From positions 1 to 37,914 of the IMG/VR virus record IMGVR_UViG_3300021364_000067: a DNA stretch of 37,914 nucleotides; one strand, given 5' to 3'. This document shows, piece after piece, positions 32,851 to 37,914 of the stretch (position 1 is the first letter of the stretch; each line of letters begins with the position of its first letter). The notes under the pieces were generated by a model. It worked only from the letters and a program-made list of their open reading frames with translations, did not search any database and was not told the origin of the DNA. Both the position numbers and the translations under genes were made by a program. The stretch is from a virus.

Positions 32851-33482
32851 CTATTCAATTCTAAATGTTTTTTTAATCCATTACACCCATCGTGAGTATC
32901 AGTATCTACCGATGGTTTTATATTTAAGGCCTTTTGTATATGTTGATTATTGATTAGGGGACTCCACTCAATATATTTATCATTTACAAAATGTTTATTT
33001 TGTGTAAACATTTCATCAGTATTAATTGTCAATAATGGACTACTATACACATCAAATCCGTTATTTAATAAAGGCATTATACCAAGACTTCTGTTATGTA
33101 CACAAATACTCCAAGTTCTACCCGCTATTAAAAACTTTGCATCTTTATTAAAAAGTTTAGTAATATCATGTTCTTTTTTGTTTTCATCATGGTAGTAAAA
33201 TTCACTTCGTGTTCCACATATAAAAGTATTTGATTTATTAAATGAATTTAAATAGTTTCTTACATTTCGTTCTGGTTCTATCCATCCTCTATCTTTTAAA
33301 CCCCCAAGATTACCATTTGAAATTATTATATTCTTAAAAGAAAATAAATTTAAATTGTTTAATAAAACTTTATTCATGGATTCATAAACATCTATATTAT
33401 TAGGTAATGCCTTTGGATTACCCGTTTCTTTGAGTTTATCCACATTCCATAAATCAATAATTACTAAAAAATCAAACTCCAT
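32847..33482 (-). CDS. Possible isochorismatase-like (cysteine hydrolase) protein
   Basis: The 211-residue product has FLVIIDLWNVD near the N-terminus (5-15) and, after the middle, KFLIAGRTWSICVHNRSLGI with GFDVYSSPLL beyond. In isochorismatase-like hydrolases an early Asp and a later Cys in a CV motif after a Gly-containing strand are catalytic; the spacing here is similar but the match is loose. It ends in a Cys-containing acidic stretch (TDTHDGCNGLKK). It overlaps the helicase by 11 bases and thyA by four, so it belongs to the P4 operon. Treat the function as unproven. Confidence 0.5.
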   Translation of the reverse strand: MEFDFLVIIDLWNVDKLKETGNPKALPNNIDVYESMNKVLLNNLNLFSFKNIIISNGNLGGLKDRGWIEPERNVRNYLNSFNKSNTFICGTRSEFYYHDENKKEHDITKLFNKDAKFLIAGRTWSICVHNRSLGIMPLLNNGFDVYSSPLLTINTDEMFTQNKHFVNDKYIEWSPLINNQHIQKALNIKPSVDTDTHDGCNGLKKHLELNR

Positions 33483-34863
33483 TATTTATATTTTCCAATC
33501 TTTCAATTTCTTCTTTTATTTTAATATTCCAAGGTCCCCATGTAATATTATCAATTAACCACTTTCTATAATAAGGTGGGATTGATGCAACTGGTTTACC
33601 TTTATATTTTCCAAAGGTCATATAAACTTTTTCTATATCACCATCTTCGTTTGTTTTTTCTGCAAGATTAATACCACCTTCTAAGTGAATTCCTATTTCG
33701 TGCATTGGAATACCTGTTATTTGTTTTTTACCTTCACCAAACAATTCCCATTCTTCACCACCAGTATCTTTGTAATAAAGTTCTTCTACCTTACCAAACT
33801 TTTCTACTGAACCTACGAAATCTACAACCAAACAATCTTTCTTTTGTTCGTGAATACGAGTTCCTCTACCAACAAACTGATACCACCATGAGATTGATGC
33901 GGTTGGTCTACCTGTAATCAAACAATCTAATTCAGGATAATCGAATCCAACTGTAAGAACATTAACTTGTACAATAACTCGTATCTGTTGGTTTCTGAAT
34001 TCTTCTATGATTCTTTTTCTTTCTTGTGTTGGTGTACCTCCATGTACTACCGCTGCCATTGGAATCTTTTTTGCAAGTTCTGTTGCTTGTTCTATCGTTG
34101 GTACTGCAACAAGAATTGATTTCCTATCATATACTTCTTCAATCTTCTTTACAATCTTATCACCAATGTTTTGGTTCTCGTAAGAACGAGCAATAGATTC
34201 TTGTGTATATTCAGCTCCACTCGAATTATAAACAAGTGCACCAGTATCGAAATCATAAGATTGATATTCTAATGGTGTCCAATAACCTAACTTAACAATA
34301 TCTTGAATCTGAGAAACATGAAGAATGTATTTAAAAAACACTCCATGTTTAGAACGATTTGTTAACATCACCAACTTTGAATATGGGCCAGTATCACCCA
34401 TGTTGGTTTGTAATTTTAAGGGGGTTGCAGTAAGACCAAGTATGTGAGTTGCTTTCATACCATCCACAAATCTCCTTAACTGTCCTGATTTGTTTCTTGG
34501 ATATCTATCGCACTCATCTATGATAATCTTACTGACCCCCATCTCTTTGAACTTATAAGCAATATTAATTATAGAACCGATAGTTGCATAAGTTACATCA
34601 CCCAATTCTTTACTTCCCATTGAGGCTGAATAGATTGATGCCTCTCCACCGAGAGTTATAAACTTGTTATAGTTTTGTTCTAAAAGTTCTTTTGATGGTT
34701 GTAGTACGAGAATCTTTTCACCAAGTTCTTTTGCAATTGCAGCAATAACAATCGATTTACCGAAGGCAGTTGGTGCTACGATAATCGATGGTTTCATTTT
34801 TGGAGTTTTAAAAAACTCAACTCCAATTGCTACTGGTTCTATTTGATTCTCCCTTAGTTTCAC
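33472..34863 (-). CDS. SF2 DNA/RNA helicase with C-terminal DUF3820-like end
   Basis: The 463-residue product has the SF2 motifs in order: Walker A APTAFGKS (30-37), DECD (116-119), GLTATPLK (143-150), and QFVGRGTRIH (329-338). It resembles the UvsW/ResIII group; T4 UvsW unwinds R-loops and branched DNA in recombination. After the helicase, MTFGKYKGKPVASIPPYYRKW (415-435) matches the small domain called DUF3820, more often found alone or with nucleases, so the end is a plausible fusion. The start is GTG at 34863, overlapping the previous stop as GTGA. Placing it as UvsW is inference from family and phage type. Confidence 0.87.
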   Translation of the reverse strand: MKLRENQIEPVAIGVEFFKTPKMKPSIIVAPTAFGKSIVIAAIAKELGEKILVLQPSKELLEQNYNKFITLGGEASIYSASMGSKELGDVTYATIGSIINIAYKFKEMGVSKIIIDECDRYPRNKSGQLRRFVDGMKATHILGLTATPLKLQTNMGDTGPYSKLVMLTNRSKHGVFFKYILHVSQIQDIVKLGYWTPLEYQSYDFDTGALVYNSSGAEYTQESIARSYENQNIGDKIVKKIEEVYDRKSILVAVPTIEQATELAKKIPMAAVVHGGTPTQERKRIIEEFRNQQIRVIVQVNVLTVGFDYPELDCLITGRPTASISWWYQFVGRGTRIHEQKKDCLVVDFVGSVEKFGKVEELYYKDTGGEEWELFGEGKKQITGIPMHEIGIHLEGGINLAEKTNEDGDIEKVYMTFGKYKGKPVASIPPYYRKWLIDNITWGPWNIKIKEEIERLENINNGV

Positions 34864-35075
34864 AACTTATATTTCTTTTTCCATAACTCTTCAAATCCAG
34901 CACCCCATCCTAATTGTAGGATTTCGTTTTCATGTGGAATTAAAGGTTTTCTTTTATTAGTATCAAGTATATCATCTGGCCTAATATAGTTAAAAACTTC
35001 TAATTTAATCTTAGAATTTTTACGAGGTCCTTTATGAACAACTACAACAGGTGGTGTACTATTTAGATTTCCCAA
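34860..35075 (-). CDS. Unknown small protein with TTG start
   Basis: The 71-residue product has a basic start (VVVVHKGPRKNSKIKLEVFN), a central PLIPHENEILQLGWGAG and a Lys-rich end. The only start in frame is TTG at 35075, inside the previous gene by 17 bases, without a clear ribosome site. The reading frame is open through the overlap with the helicase. No function is recognised. Confidence 0.5.
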   Translation of the reverse strand: MGNLNSTPPVVVVHKGPRKNSKIKLEVFNYIRPDDILDTNKRKPLIPHENEILQLGWGAGFEELWKKKYKL

Positions 35076-35295
35076 TTAACTTAACTACTTTTTCCTCACA
35101 CTCTTTCCAATTTTTCAAAAGTTTTTCTGAGGCATCTTTATAATAATCTCTTTCTTTTTTTATTTCATAGTACTTTTGTTCCCATGACTCTTTTTGTGTT
35201 GCAGTAAAACTTGTAAGTAATACTACACTCAATACTAAGATAGTGGATATCACCAACCACTTGATGTTCCACTTTATAATTTTTTCATCTTTCAT
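35059..35295 (-). CDS. Small membrane-anchored coiled-coil protein, spanin-like
   Basis: The 78-residue product has one membrane segment (about 11-31: KWLVISTILVLSVVLLTSFT) and then a charged coiled coil (WEQKYYEIKKERDYYKDASE) with one Cys. This order, anchor then periplasmic helix, is that of inner-membrane spanins, which join inner and outer membranes at lysis. No lipoprotein partner was identified next to it. It is in the early-type operon, so another role is possible. Confidence 0.6.
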   Translation of the reverse strand: MKDEKIIKWNIKWLVISTILVLSVVLLTSFTATQKESWEQKYYEIKKERDYYKDASEKLLKNWKECEEKVVKLIGKSK

Positions 35296-35296
35296 A

Positions 35297-35542
35297 TTAA
35301 CCTAATAATGCGTTTAGTAAAATTAAACTACCTGCTAGAATTAAACCATAAACTGACCATTCTACAACTTTATAGTTTGACTCCACTTGTCTATCACTTC
35401 TACCTTGATTACTTCTATATTGTCTTTCGTTCTCGATGTCATTGATTAAAAAACCAATTCTTTCTTTTGCTAATATTGGAGCATCTTCTTCCAATAATTG
35501 TTTAATCTGTTTTAGATTTTTTGTAATTTCTGATTTATTCAT
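35297..35542 (-). CDS. Small tail-anchored membrane protein
   Basis: The 81-residue product is a charged helix (EITKNLKQIKQLLEEDAPIL to NQGRSDRQVESNYKVV) with a C-terminal membrane segment (about 60-80: VEWSVYGLILAGSLILLNAL). It is one base from the spanin-like gene and three bases from 35546-35737. No function is recognised. Confidence 0.65.
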   Translation of the reverse strand: MNKSEITKNLKQIKQLLEEDAPILAKERIGFLINDIENERQYRSNQGRSDRQVESNYKVVEWSVYGLILAGSLILLNALLG

Positions 35543-35545
35543 AAC

Positions 35546-35737
35546 TTATAATTTATTATCGTGATGTCTATCTTTAATCTTTTTGTATTTCTTTTTAAGA
35601 TTTCTTGCATCAGCATATTTTCTTTTTTCTATTGTTTCCAAAGTTTCTTTAACTTTTTTTCTTTTCTCTCTTGCAGTTTCTGATTTCTGTAATCTTTTAC
35701 CTCTATCCATATTTAATTCCTTATTTAATTTAGACAT
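35546..35737 (-). CDS. Small, very basic protein
   Basis: The 63-residue product is Lys/Arg-rich throughout (GKRLQKSETAREKRKKVKET, KKKYKKIKDRHHDNKL) and helical. It could bind nucleic acid, but basic charge is the only hint. It overlaps the UV endonuclease gene by eight bases. Confidence 0.65.
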   Translation of the reverse strand: MSKLNKELNMDRGKRLQKSETAREKRKKVKETLETIEKRKYADARNLKKKYKKIKDRHHDNKL

Positions 35738-36677
35738 AACTTTCTACATTTAATAGTCCACTATACTCACATTTATTTGAATTAATAAAAGGAAGAATAG
35801 CAAGTTCTTTAGCCTTGGATTCAACCATAACATCCACATCATTACCATATAAGTTAGGTAACTCATTGATGTAATCAGAGTGAGCCTGTGGTTTTAGTTT
35901 CTCATTACCTTCATGTAATGCTTTTGATTCTGAATAGTGAACAATTGGTTTGATATCTTTTGGCCATGTAGAGATTGCCAATTCAAGTGCCTCTTGTTCT
36001 GTTAAACCACCAGTACAAAACTTGTGGTGATGATAATCGAATACAATAGGAATACCAATTCTTTCGTGTATGTACATTAAATCTTTTACCGAGTACATAG
36101 ATTCTTTATCATCGTTCTCAACAGTCAATCTACCTTGTACTGCTGGAGAGAGTTTCTCAAAGTTCTTACAAAATCTATCCATAGCAGATTTTTTATCACC
36201 ATACACACCATTACAATGAATATTAAGTTTGTTGTAAGGTGTACGAGATAAACCAATCATATCAAATATTTTACCATGTATCTCTAAATCAGTAATTGTG
36301 TTTTGTACAACTCTTTCTGTTGGAGATACAAGAACATTGAATGGACCAGGATGTGCGGTAACTCTGATACCATGTTGTTTTGCATAATGACCACATGCTT
36401 GAAGAACTGTTTGTATTCTTCGATAGTATGGTGATTCATCAATGTTGTATTCTGAAGCCCATGGAAACATTTCAGATGATAATCTAAATACTTTGATATT
36501 GTTCTGATTGTTCCATTCTAATATAGTGAATAAATCTCGTGAGTTCTGTAATCCTAACTCACCAGCATATTCAACACCCTTCTCTAAGAAGGTTCTCTTA
36601 ATCATTGAACGATTAGTAGTTACTTTAGGTTTTTGTTTACCTAAAGTCATGTTAATACAAGCGTATCCTAAATTCAT
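35730..36677 (-). CDS. uvdE: UV damage endonuclease (UvdE/Uve1 family)
   Basis: The 315-residue product has the TIM-barrel UvdE marks: RLSSEMFPW (65-73), HPGPFNVL (109-116), TVENDDKES with metal-ligand Glu187, FDYHHHKF (213-220) and HYSES (247-251), with His266. The enzyme nicks next to UV photoproducts and other lesions. Phages of sunlit water use such repair (T4 uses the unrelated DenV). The gene is first in the P4 operon, with a weak ribosome site before ATG at 36677 and a host-like promoter some 30 bases upstream. Confidence 0.93.
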   Translation of the reverse strand: MNLGYACINMTLGKQKPKVTTNRSMIKRTFLEKGVEYAGELGLQNSRDLFTILEWNNQNNIKVFRLSSEMFPWASEYNIDESPYYRRIQTVLQACGHYAKQHGIRVTAHPGPFNVLVSPTERVVQNTITDLEIHGKIFDMIGLSRTPYNKLNIHCNGVYGDKKSAMDRFCKNFEKLSPAVQGRLTVENDDKESMYSVKDLMYIHERIGIPIVFDYHHHKFCTGGLTEQEALELAISTWPKDIKPIVHYSESKALHEGNEKLKPQAHSDYINELPNLYGNDVDVMVESKAKELAILPFINSNKCEYSGLLNVESYV

Positions 36678-36706
36678 AATATTTCGTTTAAGTTTTATTT
36701 ACAAGG

Positions 36707-36737
36707 TAAATATACGAAATTTTTTTGATATATACAA
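36707..36737 (-). promoter_or_regulatory. Host-like promoter for the uvdE operon
   Basis: On the minus strand TTG (36737-36735), exactly 20 bases, then TATATTTA (36714-36707), with TTTCG before the -7 box. It may drive the overlapping genes down to metK at 30525. Confidence 0.78.
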
Positions 36738-36740
36738 GCT

Positions 36741-37079
36741 TTATAGTGAAAAACTTTCACCACATCCACAAGTTCTCTGAGCATTTGGATTAGACCATTC
36801 AAACCCTTTACCATTTAACCCACTTGAATAATCTAATTGTGAACCATATAGATAAAGAAAAGATTGTTTATCTACAACTACATTTATACTTTCGGTTTCG
36901 AATGTTTTATCTCCTTCGAGTAAATCATCTTTTTCACCAAACTCCATAAAGTATTGTAAACCACTACACCCTCCACTTAATACACCTACTCTAAGGTGAT
37001 GTGTTTCTGGTGATTTATCTTCTTCTTTGAGATTCTGAAGTAATTGTTTATTTGCTGTTTGTGTAATTGTTACTGACAT
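36741..37079 (-). CDS. A-type iron-sulfur carrier (IscA/ErpA/HesB)
   Basis: The 112-residue product has the three conserved Cys of A-type carriers: Cys38 in SGGCSGLQY and Cys104 and Cys106 in RTCGCGESF, with full family length. These proteins bind and pass on iron-sulfur clusters. Phages, including marine T4-like ones, sometimes carry them, perhaps to maintain Fe-S enzymes such as ribonucleotide reductase activators during infection. It follows the upstream membrane gene by one base, so it is likely co-transcribed with it. Confidence 0.92.
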   Translation of the reverse strand: MSVTITQTANKQLLQNLKEEDKSPETHHLRVGVLSGGCSGLQYFMEFGEKDDLLEGDKTFETESINVVVDKQSFLYLYGSQLDYSSGLNGKGFEWSNPNAQRTCGCGESFSL

Positions 37080-37080
37080 A

Positions 37081-37914
37081 TTAATATGTTTTTGATGTGA
37101 AATCTGTTGGGTAATTTGTATTGTGTTTATTATTCATCCAATATCGTACCGCTTCAGGGTCATTTTGCCAAAGTTTTGTTACTCTCCAATCAAAACTTTG
37201 ATGTAAGTAATATGGTTTACCATCAATTATTCCTTTTTCTTTTACAGCTCTCATTAGTGGTTCACCCATATATTCAATTCTTTTTTCAACTTCTTTCTTA
37301 GTTAGAGGCTTTTGCTTCTTTACTTCTTTTTGTATATCTTCAATGGTTGTTTCTATATCTTCTTTCTCTAACTCTTTCATCACTTCTTCTTCAGAAACAA
37401 TATCGTTGAGTACCATATCTAATGCATGGTCCTCATCCCATTCTTTATCTTCCAATCCATCTTGTAAAGTTTCATCCCATAAGTTTGGTAAATCGTTTGG
37501 GTCTGGTTCTATTTCTTCACCATAGAGTTCTCTTTTCTCAACTACTTTCTTTTTATCCGTTTCACCTTTATCAACTTTTAAAGCGTTGTTAAATGCAACT
37601 ACAAGTGCAACTGCAAGTGGGTCAAACACAAATATTATAATTAGAATTAACCAATTGATAATCTTATCCATTCCATATCCAGTCAATCCACTTAGGTATT
37701 GTAGTGGCCCTAATTCAGATGCACCTTCTAAGTTTGTATCTAAATCTAAAATCTTTAACTGAATAGATTGTAGTGAATCTGCAGCTACTTCTCTTTTCGC
37801 TTGAACACCTTTTCTATTTTCTTCTTCCACATTGATTCTACTTTGTGCCAAGCGTAACTCAGCCGTGGATATCGTGGTTCTAACACCCCCCACAACCGAT
37901 GTGTCCCGTACTTG
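37081..37914 (-). CDS. Membrane protein with long charged tail, partial at right edge
   Basis: The frame is open to the right edge (277 codons seen). GTG at 37893 is the first start visible, but the frame continues above it (QVRDTSVVGG), so the true start is probably outside. Seen order: a helical coiled region (SRINVEEENRKGVQAKREVA), a hydrophobic segment (IINWLILIIIFVFDPLAVAL), then a very acidic stretch (EEVMKELEKEDIETTIEDIQ) and a basic end with WRVTKLWQNDPEAVRYWMNN. No name; similar phage membrane proteins with FDPLAVALV are known to me but without function. Confidence 0.75.
   Translation of the reverse strand, partial: QVRDTSVVGGVRTTISTAELRLAQSRINVEEENRKGVQAKREVAADSLQSIQLKILDLDTNLEGASELGPLQYLSGLTGYGMDKIINWLILIIIFVFDPLAVALVVAFNNALKVDKGETDKKKVVEKRELYGEEIEPDPNDLPNLWDETLQDGLEDKEWDEDHALDMVLNDIVSEEEVMKELEKEDIETTIEDIQKEVKKQKPLTKKEVEKRIEYMGEPLMRAVKEKGIIDGKPYYLHQSFDWRVTKLWQNDPEAVRYWMNNKHNTNYPTDFTSKTY

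Noticed and set aside
1-37914. CRISPR arrays, insertion sequences, integrase or attachment sites
   Set aside because: No regular direct repeats with spacers, no transposase or recombinase motifs, and no inverted terminal repeats were seen.

Overview
The window looks like a piece of an AT-rich genome of a T4-like (myovirus-type) tailed phage that infects a Bacteroidetes host, probably marine and flavobacterial. The T4-like core is clear: gp47/gp46 recombination nuclease, gp61-type primase, baseplate wedge proteins gp6 and gp25, a spike/hub-like protein, and the late sigma factor gp55. The Bacteroidetes link rests on two things. Four promoters match the Bacteroidetes -33 TTG / -7 TAnnTTTG pattern with an exact 20-base spacer, and two virion proteins carry DDGSC repeats (GCxDP..NYNP..DDGSC) typical of Bacteroidetes surface proteins. 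All credible genes lie on the minus strand, so transcription runs from high to low coordinates. I saw no tRNA, rRNA, CRISPR array, integrase or IS element.

Layout in transcription order. (1) 37914-36741: a membrane protein cut by the window edge and an A-type Fe-S carrier. (2) 36737-30525: an early-type operon with UV-damage endonuclease, small basic and membrane proteins, an SF2 helicase, an isochorismatase-like protein, thymidylate synthase, two tiny ORFs, a PspC-domain protein and S-adenosylmethionine synthetase. (3) 30523-28656: an early-type operon with a nucleotidyltransferase, peptide deformylase and three small unknowns. (4) 28638-25250: an early-type operon with a membrane-anchored lysozyme-like protein, a small membrane protein, gp55 and a NodU/CmcH-type carbamoyltransferase. 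(5) 25211-3824: the late region, with a secreted protein, a holin-like protein, a micro-gene between two terminators, the hub/spike and CHAP hydrolase, gp25, gp6, four further structural genes ending in an 1861-residue protein, three more virion proteins, a small unknown, a sulfotransferase and a GIY-YIG protein. (6) 3835-1: an early-type operon with primase and a single polypeptide that joins SbcD (gp47) and SbcC (gp46), cut by the left edge.

Regulation can be read from the sequence. Host-like promoters precede the replication, metabolism and gp55 operons. A different motif, TATATTTATA read along the minus strand, sits just upstream of structural genes. At three places it abuts a strong hairpin terminator, twice with a classic tetraloop (UUCG or GAAA). 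The simplest model is that host RNA polymerase makes gp55 from a host-like promoter and gp55 then directs the late units.

The most notable points are the in-frame SbcD-SbcC fusion, the two promoter classes, the gp55-carbamoyltransferase TAATG coupling, a phage sulfotransferase, a compact MetK beside PspC and ThyA, and a possible 56-residue protein (or small RNA) between two terminators at 24123-24293.
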